DNA of 64,000 nt from the NCBI RefSeq assembly GCF_003675385.1, contig NZ_RCWZ01000003.1, positions 496,001 through 560,000 on the forward strand. Reading direction: 5' to 3'. The stretch's first letter is position 1. Every line of letters starts with the position of its first letter. This document shows, one piece after another, positions 33,610 to 42,448 of the stretch. Below the pieces are notes generated by a model, which was given only the letters and a program-made list of their open reading frames with translations, ran no database searches and had not been told where the DNA came from. The position numbers were made by a program, and so were the translations under genes. The DNA is from Mucilaginibacter kameinonensis. Lineage in GTDB: Bacteria > Bacteroidota > Bacteroidia > Sphingobacteriales > Sphingobacteriaceae.

Positions 33610-35904
33610 TTAGTTTTTGAACCATGATGCTGGCACATCCTGTGGGGCCGAGCCATTAACACTATATTTTAGCAGCAACTTAAAGCCGCCGCCACCTTCA
33701 ATAAAATCAAGCTTAAACGGATGTGTACCCATTTTAAGGGCAACCTGTCCGCTGCGTTCCTGCGCCGAATGGTTACCATCGTTATCCACAACAGTTTTAT
33801 CGCCTATGTAAAGCACGCCACCGTCATCGCAGGTTAAATAGAAACTGTAAATGCCATCGGTTGGCACATCAATGTAACCTTTATAAGTAATACCAAACGA
33901 TGGGGCTTTAACCGTAGCAGGTACTTCTATCTTATCGGTACTGAATGTGCTATCAACTTTTGCATTTTGCATCAAAGCTGTTTTTTTGAAGAACGCTTTG
34001 TAATAAGTAGCGGTAAGTCCGGGTTTTGGTGGAGCAATTTTTACCGGGCCAAGCATTTGCTGCTGGGTATAGTTCAGGTTATATACGTCGCCACGGGTTC
34101 CGGTTGGTGTAAACGCGGCAACCCTTACCAATTCTGATTTGGAGATAGTTAAAGGCGATGGTAATACCGGCGATTTTGTATCAGGCAAAGTACCGTCAGT
34201 AGTATAACGGATAGTAAGGCTTGGCAATGGAGATATAATGCTCAGCTTGCCTTCGTTAGTGAAAACGTACTGATTAAGCAGATTTGGCAAATCCGGCAAA
34301 CGATAGTTGATCTTCATCGCGTCCATGCGTTTATATTGCTCGGTCAGGCGTTTCAGGTATGATTCATATTCAGTTTCCTGGTGTGTCCATAGCATTTCGG
34401 ACAGAGCGGTCATACGTGGCATGTACATATAATCGGCACGCTTTTCTGACGGGATCATCTCCGACCAGAGATTTGCCTGTGCACCAATAATTGATTTGGC
34501 TTCCTCAGCATTCAGCACTTTAGGTACCGGGTTAAAATGATAAACCCTGCTAACAGAATACTGATCAGGCTGATTATCAAAATAAAGCGGTTCGCCGGGC
34601 GTCATGATCACCGTGTTACCATTTTTTACCGCCTTAACAGGAGCGTCTGGCACCCAGGTACGCCAGTACATGATAATAGCCGTTGGACTAATACCACCTT
34701 CAATCACCTCGTCCCAACCAATTAATTTGCGCCCTTTGGAGTTAAAAAACTTCTCCATGCGGTTAATGAAATAGCTATGCAAGCCAGCCAGATCTTTAAT
34801 ACCCTCTTTAGCCATTAAAGCTTTACAGGCCTCTGATTTACCCCAGTTGGTACGGTCAACCTCATCACCGCCGATGTGGATATATTTAGACGGGAAAATC
34901 TGCATGATCTCGGTAAATACATTCTCAGCAAACTCAAAAGTGGTTTCGTTACAAGGGCAAATTGGTTTGGTAAACAGTTCGCCCCATTTATTTTCGCCAT
35001 CGCAGGTTAAAAACGGATATGAGTTAATAGCTGCCATCATGTGCCCCGGCATATCAATTTCCGGAACAATATCGATGTGGCGGGCAGCAGCATAAGCTAC
35101 CACGCCCTTCATTTCATCCTGGGTGTAAAAACCACCGTACAAGGTTTTACCATCTTTTTGGATGATATGCTCTTTATCGATCACAAAATCAGGATTATCC
35201 TTAGCCTTTTTTATACAGGCCGAATCCTGGTTATTGAACGTGCGCCAAGCACCGGCTTGGGTAAGCAATGGATATTTTTTTATTTCGATACGCCAGCCCT
35301 GATCGTCAGTTAAATGCAGGTGCAGCTTATTCATCTTGTATAAAGCCATCCTGTCGATAAACTTTTTCAGGTAGCTTACCGAGAAAAAGTGCCTTGATAC
35401 ATCCAGGTGCATTCCGCGCCATTCATAAACAGGCGCATCTTCAATGGCAACGACCGGCAACGACAATTGCTTTTGTACAACACCCGCTTCAACACCAACA
35501 GGCAATAATTGACGGATGGTTTCTACTGCGTGAAACGCGCCGGCCGGGTCTTTCGCCCTGATAACTACCTGCTCTTTAGTTACACTCATGCGGTAGGCTT
35601 CGGGAGTAGTTATGCTTGCGTCGTAAACCAGGTTGATAGCATGGGCTTTCTTTATCTTGCTTACTTCAATTGGCTTACCCAAACCTTTACGCAACAGATC
35701 TTTCAAAACATAAGCTTCGGTATTAAAAGCGTTGGAAGTAACAATGCCGGTTTTAGCTGTAATGCTAAATGAACCTTCGCCGGCGGTTAATTGTGCCGGA
35801 TAAGGTATCAACGGGAATTTTGCCGTTGTTTCCTGGGCATTAACACCACCTGTGCAGGCAAGCATTAAAGCCGCTAATGACAAATATTTTGAGATAACTT
35901 TCAT
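33610..35904 (-). CDS. GH20 beta-N-acetylhexosaminidase with C-terminal PA14 domain
   Basis: 764 residues from the ATG at 35904; a 21-residue upstream extension runs into the preceding gene's end and lacks a signal. Signal peptide (cleavage near GVNAQ). GH20b helper domain (about 25-155), then the barrel with catalytic Asp347-Glu348 in HIGGDEVDRTNWG, a chitobiase-type C-terminal domain (FTNEGKLSIISPLPSLTIR), and a PA14-like carbohydrate-binding beta-domain at about 625-764 (YKGYIDVPTDGIYSFYLT, DDGGVLYIGDK). Removes terminal beta-GlcNAc/GalNAc, as found on N-glycan antennae. Nine bases before the GH29 gene. Confidence 0.93.
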   Translation of the reverse strand: MKVISKYLSLAALMLACTGGVNAQETTAKFPLIPYPAQLTAGEGSFSITAKTGIVTSNAFNTEAYVLKDLLRKGLGKPIEVSKIKKAHAINLVYDASITTPEAYRMSVTKEQVVIRAKDPAGAFHAVETIRQLLPVGVEAGVVQKQLSLPVVAIEDAPVYEWRGMHLDVSRHFFSVSYLKKFIDRMALYKMNKLHLHLTDDQGWRIEIKKYPLLTQAGAWRTFNNQDSACIKKAKDNPDFVIDKEHIIQKDGKTLYGGFYTQDEMKGVVAYAAARHIDIVPEIDMPGHMMAAINSYPFLTCDGENKWGELFTKPICPCNETTFEFAENVFTEIMQIFPSKYIHIGGDEVDRTNWGKSEACKALMAKEGIKDLAGLHSYFINRMEKFFNSKGRKLIGWDEVIEGGISPTAIIMYWRTWVPDAPVKAVKNGNTVIMTPGEPLYFDNQPDQYSVSRVYHFNPVPKVLNAEEAKSIIGAQANLWSEMIPSEKRADYMYMPRMTALSEMLWTHQETEYESYLKRLTEQYKRMDAMKINYRLPDLPNLLNQYVFTNEGKLSIISPLPSLTIRYTTDGTLPDTKSPVLPSPLTISKSELVRVAAFTPTGTRGDVYNLNYTQQQMLGPVKIAPPKPGLTATYYKAFFKKTALMQNAKVDSTFSTDKIEVPATVKAPSFGITYKGYIDVPTDGIYSFYLTCDDGGVLYIGDKTVVDNDGNHSAQERSGQVALKMGTHPFKLDFIEGGGGFKLLLKYSVNGSAPQDVPASWFKN

Positions 35905-35920
35905 TTTCTTCTGTCTGTTA

Positions 35921-38593
35921 TTATTTGTCGATAGATATAGTTCTTTCAGCAATATTCCAGCCGCCAACAGTTACAGCCAGATTTTTGTCTGCTCCCGGGT
36001 TGTGATCGATAAAAACTTTTTTGGTTTGGCCGGGTAATACGGTTACGTAGTTATCGCTGTAAAACGCCGGAAGGATCCGTTGCTTGGTATCAGCATTAAC
36101 TAACGATAAACGGTTAAAGAACGCCAATGCACCATTACCTTCATTTGTCAGAGTAACTTCAACCTTACCGTTTTTCAGGTATTTAGCTGTTGCACCTAAA
36201 TTACCTTTAGGCATTTTTTGCAATCCCGAAAAATCGCCGTTTGCATCAGGTAGCCAGTAAATATTTTCGCTAATCACTTCTTTATCTGATTTAAGCAGCT
36301 GCAGGCAAAGGAATACGCCTTTATCCTTCGCTTCTTTCTCGATCTCATGCTTAAGCGACAGGTACCTTTTAGTGGTGGTTGGCGTTACATCGGCAAAAAC
36401 CTGGGTTAATACTTTCTCCTTGCCATCCATGTCATAGGTTTTGGCAACCAGCAGCATGTTACTGTGTGTTTTAAATGTATTATTGGCTACCATCACCATG
36501 CCATCTGTTTGGTTATACATGATGTGTAAAGGCTCGCTTCCGCTATGTAAACCGTAAAGACAAGCGTTAGGATCAAGGTAATAATCATACATTTGACCGC
36601 GCATGGCCGTCCACGGGTTTTGAGTTTTCCAGATAATGGTACCGGTATACCAATCCCACATATGCGAGCTAAAGCCTTCCATCAGCGCACGGTACTGATC
36701 ATAGTTTACCAATTGGGCTTTAGTGGCAAAATCCTCAACATCTTTGGCTTTGCCATATTTATCAATAAAGCCATCGTAGCCAATATATTTATGGTACTCC
36801 CAAACAGGGTCTGTTTTGGTTTTGCCAGTTGATGCGTCAAATTCAGGCACAACCATATTTTCGGCAGGAATAAAACGCTTTAATGACTCATAATCGCTTA
36901 CACCAACCGAACCTACTTCTGAATTGAACGGATAGGTTTGATGATCCCAGAAAGTTGTAAGGCTTTGGACACCATAAGGGCCGTCACCATTACCGCCCTG
37001 TACATTGCGCGACATTTCTTCGGAATTTGAATATGGGATAAACCAGCGGGTATTATCCAGTTTAGGCATAATGGTATCACGCAGTGCCGCGAAGATATCC
37101 TCAGGCGGAGTGATCTCGTTACCACCACACCAGATAGCCAGCGACGGGAAATTACGAACCAGTTTAACCTGGTCGGCTACTGATTTCAAATACAGATCAT
37201 GATCATCAGGATATTTACGGCGTGTCCACTGATCGTCAAGTTTCATCGGGTCGGTCCAGCGGCCATTACAGTCGCCAGAGCCCCACATATCCTGGAAAAC
37301 CAGCATACCGTATTTGTCACAAGCTTCATAAAATTCGGGGCGTTCAATCAGTGCGCCACCCCAAACACGGATCAGGTTCAGGTTCATATCACGGTGAAAA
37401 CGAACCTCGGCATCATAACGGGCATCGCTGAAACGCAGCATCTGATCGGAGATGATCCAGTTTCCGCCTTTAATAAATATTTTTTGACCGTTTATGTTAA
37501 CCTGCCGACTTTGAGTTTTGTTATTCCATTCGGTAGTGATCTGGCGTACACCAACTTCAATATTTTTTTGGTCGGATACCTTGCCAGCGGCCACAAACTG
37601 CAGATTAAGCTTATACAAATTTTGCGGACCGTATCCATTTGGCCACCAAAGCTTAGGATTTTTCAGGCTGTAATCGGCCAATTTAACATCCTGTTTTGAG
37701 TTGGCTTTTAAAGTAACCGGCTGCGATACCAGTTTACCATCTAAATTATATTGTAAAGTACCGCTGACAGGCGCGCCGGTTGCGTTCTCAACCTCGGCCG
37801 ATACCTGAACAATGGCAGGCTGCTGTGCACCCTCCGGCTGACGTACACCCGGAACAAGGGTAACTACATGAGGATCTTTGATAACTACCGCGCCGGTGTG
37901 CTCAATAGTTACTTTATCCCAGATGCCGGTATTGCGGTCACGGATAGGCTGGATCCAGTCCCAACCTGCTGTGTATTGGATACCTACGCCACGGGCAATT
38001 GTACCATCGCCACCCTGACCACCGTTAGGGTTACCCACAACATCCGGAGGATACACGATAACCGCTAAACGATTGTTTCCGTTTTTGCTCAGCCATTTTG
38101 TAATGTTATAGCTCTGGCGTAAAAACATACCTTTATGCAGCTTGCTGTTCAGTTTATGCCCGTTCAGGAAAACATCACAGCTATAATTTACACCACGAAA
38201 GTTGAGGTAAGTTTGGTTACTGCCTGTTGGCGCTGTTTCTTTAAAGTCTTTGGCAAACCAATAGGTATAATAATCGCGGCCTACTTTATAAATGTCAGGG
38301 ATCTTTTCGTTATTCATCCCATAAAAAGGATCCGGGACCTGCTTATTGGCAAGCTGAGTGGTTAACACGGTACCGGGAACAACTGCCGGATTCCATGCAG
38401 CCAGATCATAATTAGTTTGAGATATAACAGTGCCATTATCCTTAACACTATTCATAGAGGTTGATTTCCAGCCGCTGTTTAGCTCATAACTGGTTTGAGC
38501 CTCCGCGTTTTGGTAAACGCCTGAAGCAAGGACAGATAACACTAACGAAAATTTAAACAATGCAGATCTGCCTGCAGAACGGGTTGTTGTCAT
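35921..38593 (-). CDS. GH2 beta-mannosidase / exo-beta-glucosaminidase-type enzyme
   Basis: 890 residues with a signal peptide (cleavage near EAQ). Sugar-binding jelly-roll (about 60-235), Ig-like domain, then the TIM barrel with acid/base Glu493 in WCGGNE and nucleophile Glu559 in FNSEVGS. The GGNW and MWGSGDCNGRW segments fit the GH2 branch of endo/exo-beta-mannosidases and exo-beta-glucosaminidases. The neighbourhood (GH92, GH20, GH29) favours beta-mannosidase on the N-glycan core Man-beta-1,4-GlcNAc, but that is inference. First gene of the leftward four-gene block, 16 bases before GH20. Confidence 0.85.
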   Translation of the reverse strand: MTTTRSAGRSALFKFSLVLSVLASGVYQNAEAQTSYELNSGWKSTSMNSVKDNGTVISQTNYDLAAWNPAVVPGTVLTTQLANKQVPDPFYGMNNEKIPDIYKVGRDYYTYWFAKDFKETAPTGSNQTYLNFRGVNYSCDVFLNGHKLNSKLHKGMFLRQSYNITKWLSKNGNNRLAVIVYPPDVVGNPNGGQGGDGTIARGVGIQYTAGWDWIQPIRDRNTGIWDKVTIEHTGAVVIKDPHVVTLVPGVRQPEGAQQPAIVQVSAEVENATGAPVSGTLQYNLDGKLVSQPVTLKANSKQDVKLADYSLKNPKLWWPNGYGPQNLYKLNLQFVAAGKVSDQKNIEVGVRQITTEWNNKTQSRQVNINGQKIFIKGGNWIISDQMLRFSDARYDAEVRFHRDMNLNLIRVWGGALIERPEFYEACDKYGMLVFQDMWGSGDCNGRWTDPMKLDDQWTRRKYPDDHDLYLKSVADQVKLVRNFPSLAIWCGGNEITPPEDIFAALRDTIMPKLDNTRWFIPYSNSEEMSRNVQGGNGDGPYGVQSLTTFWDHQTYPFNSEVGSVGVSDYESLKRFIPAENMVVPEFDASTGKTKTDPVWEYHKYIGYDGFIDKYGKAKDVEDFATKAQLVNYDQYRALMEGFSSHMWDWYTGTIIWKTQNPWTAMRGQMYDYYLDPNACLYGLHSGSEPLHIMYNQTDGMVMVANNTFKTHSNMLLVAKTYDMDGKEKVLTQVFADVTPTTTKRYLSLKHEIEKEAKDKGVFLCLQLLKSDKEVISENIYWLPDANGDFSGLQKMPKGNLGATAKYLKNGKVEVTLTNEGNGALAFFNRLSLVNADTKQRILPAFYSDNYVTVLPGQTKKVFIDHNPGADKNLAVTVGGWNIAERTISIDK

Positions 38594-38694
38594 TTATTTA
38601 GATTGGATGAATGATCAAAATTAAAAACTGCCAAATCATTTTAGCTGTAAAAACTTGGCTATATTATGTGGTATTTTGTCGGATTTAAAACCCT

Positions 38695-38830
38695 TGTCAT
38701 TTCGATGAGTATGGAATGGGGTGCGCACGGGCGCGAAGAGAAATCTTATACGCCCGGCATTTTTGCTCATCGCTTGTATAAGATTTCTCCTCCCCCAATG
38801 CTTTTCCCTACCCTATTCGTCGAAATGACA
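38695..38830. repeat. long two-stem inverted repeat with TGTCATTTCGA ends
   Basis: Outer arms 38695-38705 (TGTCATTTCGA) and 38820-38830 pair perfectly; inner arms 38738-38751 (GAGAAATCTTATAC) and 38776-38789 also pair perfectly. It sits between the upstream GH29 gene and GH2, both leftward, and so could reduce read-through between them. Confidence 0.75.
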
Positions 38831-38845
38831 TTTTTATATTTATAT

Positions 38846-40288
38846 CTAATAAACTATTTTAAAACCGGCCGCTTCATTAAGCCCGCTGGCTTGTTGTAGT
38901 TTTGTTGGAATGCTGATATCAATACCATCGGCTACCTGTTTCCATTTAAGGCTTTGCGTACTGCCAAGCAAGGTCACTTTCTTTACTTTCTTGATATCCT
39001 TTAGTTTTACTGATACAGTTGCAGGTAAAACTACCTTTTCCTCATCGCTCAGGGCAAAGGCATAAATAGTATTGCTGCTTTTAGCTTTAGTATAGTATAT
39101 ATTACCTGTTGAATACGGCGCTACCGACTGGCTGGCGTAAATACCTTCGCCATTGATCTTCATCCAACGGCTGATGCCTTGCAGGCGCTCATAAGCAACG
39201 GGATCCCAATCCCCATCCGGGCCAGGTCCGATATTCATAAGCAAGTTACCACCGCGTGATACGATCTTTACCAGTAACTGCACAATTTTTTGCACCGATT
39301 TATAATGGTCGCCGGGAACATAGCTCCAGGAGTTACCCATGGTTATGCAGCTTTCCCAGGGATGGTCAAGCGGAACTTCCGGTACTTCCTGCTCGGGCGT
39401 AGTGTAGTTTTCGTATTTACCGGCTACGGTACGATCGACCACAATTAAACCGGGCTGCTTTTGCCTGCCCATTGCAGCTATCTTTGGCATATCAATATCC
39501 TGGTCAAATTTAATTCCGCGTTGCCAGTCAATAGTAGTATCAACACTGGTTTTAGGGCGTACCCATCCTCCATCAAGCCATAAAATATCAACCTTACCAT
39601 AATCGCTCATTAGTTCGTTGATCTGGTTATAGGTAAAGTCTTTAAACTTTTGCCAGCGCTCAGGGTATTTTTTAGGGTCGTAGTTTACGTTGCGGTCTTT
39701 AGGTGGAAAGTATGGCCACCAATAATTTTCTGTATGCCAGTCGGGCTTTGAAAAATAAGCCCCTATCATAAAGTTGTCTTTACGGAAAGCGTTGAAAATT
39801 TCCTTAGTTACGTTGCTTCGCGGATTGCTTGAAAATGGCGTTTTGCTGCTCGTAATTTTATAATCGGTTTCTTTAGTATCAAACATGCAAAAACCGTCAT
39901 GATGCTTGGTTGTGAAGATCACATATTTCATACCGGCATCTTTAGCCGCCTTCACCCATTTTTCGGGGTTGAATTTGGTTGGGTTAAAGGTGGTTTGCAA
40001 ATTTTCATACGCTGTCTTATAACCATTATAGGTAGCGCCATAAGGGCCGCGGCGTTGAGTCCATCCTTCATCTTCCGGACAAATGCTCCAACTTTCTACT
40101 ACGCCCCACTGGCTGTAAGTACCCCAGTGCATGAACAAACCAAACTTAAGATCCTGCCAATTGGCAATTTTTTGCTCAACCACGGGGTCGCCGGCAGGTA
40201 CATACTGCTTTGACATATTGTGCTGTTGCCCAAATGCTTTAACACAGCCAAAAACCAAAAGAAATGCTGTAAATAATCGTTTCATCAA
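38846..40288 (-). CDS. GH29 alpha-L-fucosidase (second, shorter)
   Basis: 480 residues with a signal peptide (cleavage near FGQQ). Catalytic GH29 barrel: LKFGLFMHWGTYSQWG, FTTKHHDGFCMFDT, and nucleophile Asp239 in VDILWLDGGW (the GH29-A-like WxDGxW context), then SRGGNLLMNIGPGPDG. A short C-terminal beta-sandwich completes it. The two GH29 enzymes (here and 31483-33600) have different active-site contexts, suggesting different fucose linkages, for example core versus Lewis-type. It is divergent from the sigma factor gene across 40289-40466. Confidence 0.9.
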   Translation of the reverse strand: MMKRLFTAFLLVFGCVKAFGQQHNMSKQYVPAGDPVVEQKIANWQDLKFGLFMHWGTYSQWGVVESWSICPEDEGWTQRRGPYGATYNGYKTAYENLQTTFNPTKFNPEKWVKAAKDAGMKYVIFTTKHHDGFCMFDTKETDYKITSSKTPFSSNPRSNVTKEIFNAFRKDNFMIGAYFSKPDWHTENYWWPYFPPKDRNVNYDPKKYPERWQKFKDFTYNQINELMSDYGKVDILWLDGGWVRPKTSVDTTIDWQRGIKFDQDIDMPKIAAMGRQKQPGLIVVDRTVAGKYENYTTPEQEVPEVPLDHPWESCITMGNSWSYVPGDHYKSVQKIVQLLVKIVSRGGNLLMNIGPGPDGDWDPVAYERLQGISRWMKINGEGIYASQSVAPYSTGNIYYTKAKSSNTIYAFALSDEEKVVLPATVSVKLKDIKKVKKVTLLGSTQSLKWKQVADGIDISIPTKLQQASGLNEAAGFKIVY

Positions 40289-40412
40289 GCTTTTATTTTA
40301 TAAATTACTGACAATTTTATATGGTGTATTGCCTACACACTTTTTAAAATATTTTAAAAAACATCGCAACTTACGTTAATAAATTTCATTTTTTAGTTTT
40401 AATATGTTATTA

Positions 40413-40421
40413 TTGTTACAC
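40413..40421 (+). promoter_or_regulatory. TTGTTACAC element upstream of the ECF sigma gene
   Basis: TTGTTACAC-NN-TTAT occurs 46 bases before the sigma gene's TTG start and again before susC (42335-42343). A -7-like TAAATTTA follows at 40434-40441. Shared spacing of the first element and TTAT suggests a common promoter, possibly recognised by the encoded sigma. Confidence 0.4.
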
Positions 40422-40466
40422 CATTATTAAGTTTAAATTTAGTTGATTAATTAAAATCCTTCAGTT

Positions 40467-41111
40467 TTGAGAGACAGAAAAGTTGATACGCTAAAATTGT
40501 GGAAACTCATTTGTAACAATGACGATGAGAATGCCTTTGAGCTGTTTTTCCATGTCCTTAACAACTCGCTCATTAAATTTTGCGTGTTGTATGTGCATCA
40601 ACGGGAAATTGCCGAAGAAATAGTTTCGGACGTGTTTGTGAAATGCTGGCTCAACCGTAAAAACCTGACCGAAATTCAGAACCCCGAAACCTATTTGTTT
40701 GTTGCGGCAAAAAACCAATCGCTAAACCACATCAAAAAATATTCAACCATTCATCTTGTACAGATTGAAGAAACCAATTCGGTTGAATTTGTAAATACGT
40801 ACAACCCTCAAAAAGAAATAGAAAATAAGGAGCTCATCTTCCGGATGGACCAGGCCATTGCGGGACTTCCGCAACAATGTCGTATTGTTTTCAGACTAAT
40901 AAAGGAGGATGGCATGAAGTACAAAGAGGTGGCCGAAATTCTCAATATTTCGCCGCGCACAGTACAGACACAATTGTTTCGCGCAATAAAGAAACTTAGT
41001 GTCGTTTTGACACAATACAATAAGCATAATGAAAATATGCCTAAAACCAATGTAATCAACATTTTAGGATCGATAGTTGTGATTTTTCAATTATTTTTTC
41101 TACACTTGTAG
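40467..41111 (+). CDS. ECF sigma factor of the SusC/FecR locus (FecI-like)
   Basis: 214 residues from a TTG start at 40467, as there is no nearby ATG. Region 2 (REIAEEIVSDVFVKCWLNRKNL, ETYLFVAAKNQSLNHIKK) and region 4 HTH (MKYKEVAEILNISPRTVQTQLFRAIKKL) are intact, with an extra hydrophobic C-terminal tail (NVINILGSIVVIFQLFFLHL). Directs RNA polymerase to a few local promoters once released by the membrane anti-sigma FecR. It is the first gene of the regulatory pair, 51 bases before fecR. Confidence 0.92.
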   Translation: MRDRKVDTLKLWKLICNNDDENAFELFFHVLNNSLIKFCVLYVHQREIAEEIVSDVFVKCWLNRKNLTEIQNPETYLFVAAKNQSLNHIKKYSTIHLVQIEETNSVEFVNTYNPQKEIENKELIFRMDQAIAGLPQQCRIVFRLIKEDGMKYKEVAEILNISPRTVQTQLFRAIKKLSVVLTQYNKHNENMPKTNVINILGSIVVIFQLFFLHL

Positions 41112-41162
41112 GTAATTAACCTAAATAAGTTGTCCTATCACAAATAAGGATGCAATTTTAAG

Positions 41163-42260
41163 ATGGGCAATGATAAATTTATAGAGCTGGTAGGCAAAAA
41201 ACTGTCGAACGAGATCAGCTCTGATGAACATAACGAACTTCTGCTTTGCTTAGCCAATGATGCTTCCCTTCGTGAGCAATATGATGCCCTTTCTGCCTAT
41301 TGGAAACACAATGATGCAGAGTACGCTGACAATGCCCTTGCTTTTCAAAAAATAAAATCAAAAATTAAAGCACAAGAAACTACCGAGCCTATAGTTACGG
41401 TAGCGCCTGTAAAAAAAGGTATAATGCGTTATTTATGGCGTGCTGCGGCGGCCATTATTTTAATAGCCGGCGGTGCTTACCTGTTTTATTCAAAAGTAAC
41501 TCTTGCCGGTCGTGAAATTGCAGGCACCGTACCCAGCGCCTGGCAAAACAAAAATACCTTTGTGCGCGAAAAATCAACCATCGTGTTAACAGATGGCACC
41601 CGCATAACCCTTAATTCAAAAAGCTCATTACGGTACCCGACAAGCTTTACAGGTAAAACCCGAGAGGTTTATTTAAGCGGCGAAGCTTTTTTTGATGTGC
41701 ATAAAGATCATGAGCACCCGTTCATTATCCATACTGAAAAAATGAACATCAAAGTTTTAGGTACGGCTTTCAACGTAAAATCATACCCGAATGACCCTTC
41801 AAGTGAAACAACCTTGATCAGGGGCGCTATTGAAGTTACACTTGACGACCGTCCGTCTGACAGGATCATTTTAAAACCGAGTGAAAAACTGATTGTTAAT
41901 AAAGGCTCATTTGCTACGGTACATAAAAAAGAAAACAAACTTGCACCCGCAACCGATAGCAGTGCTGGTACTCAATATGTCTTAACAAGCTTTACCCGCC
42001 TTCACCAGTACGATAGTGCTGTTCTTGAAACTTCGTGGACCCAAAACAAACTCATTTTCAGGGATGAAAGCTTTGCCGATCTTGCTGCACGTATGGAGCG
42101 CTGGTATGGTGTTGAGATTAAATTTAAAAATGACGACCTTAAAAAATACCGCTTCAACGGTACTTATGAAAAAGAAAGTATTACAGAGGCGCTTGATGCG
42201 CTACGCCGTACCGAAGACTTTCATTATAAAATAAAAAAATCAACCATTTTCATTTACTAA
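41163..42260 (+). CDS. FecR-family anti-sigma factor
   Basis: 365 residues. Short cytoplasmic N-terminal sigma-binding part, one membrane helix (about 90-108), then the periplasmic FecR domain (ITLNSKSSLRYP through GEAFFDVHKDHEHPFIIHT and VLGTAFNVKSYPND) and a C-terminal DUF4974-type domain ending in the FNGTYEKESITEALDAL strand-helix. It holds the ECF sigma inactive and should sense the TonB-dependent receptor through the receptor's STN domain, encoded downstream. No cleavage site can be recognised with certainty. Confidence 0.92.
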   Translation: MGNDKFIELVGKKLSNEISSDEHNELLLCLANDASLREQYDALSAYWKHNDAEYADNALAFQKIKSKIKAQETTEPIVTVAPVKKGIMRYLWRAAAAIILIAGGAYLFYSKVTLAGREIAGTVPSAWQNKNTFVREKSTIVLTDGTRITLNSKSSLRYPTSFTGKTREVYLSGEAFFDVHKDHEHPFIIHTEKMNIKVLGTAFNVKSYPNDPSSETTLIRGAIEVTLDDRPSDRIILKPSEKLIVNKGSFATVHKKENKLAPATDSSAGTQYVLTSFTRLHQYDSAVLETSWTQNKLIFRDESFADLAARMERWYGVEIKFKNDDLKKYRFNGTYEKESITEALDALRRTEDFHYKIKKSTIFIY

Positions 42261-42334
42261 TGCCGCTTTCAGACAACCGGGCAATAAGCGCTTTCTTACC
42301 TCAGTAGCCCCAATATTATTTACAATATTTATAA

Positions 42335-42343
42335 TTGTTACAC
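42335..42343 (+). promoter_or_regulatory. TTGTTACAC element upstream of susC
   Basis: Second copy of the element also seen at 40413-40421, here followed by AG-TTAT-CTGTTCATTTTG. It lies in the 188-base gap between fecR and susC, 105 bases before the susC ATG, so susC probably has its own promoter. Confidence 0.4.
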
Positions 42344-42448
42344 AGTTATCTGTTCATTTTGCACTATAGCCTGCCGCTTATTATAAAATTTATGTAAATT
42401 TAGGCATCCCTAATGGATGTTGACGATAGGTATAGGTTATCAGAATAA

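Noticed and set aside
33610..35967. Longer start for the GH20 gene at 35967
   Set aside because: It would remove the signal peptide from the N-terminus and overlap the end of the GH2 gene; the ATG at 35904 gives a normal export signal.
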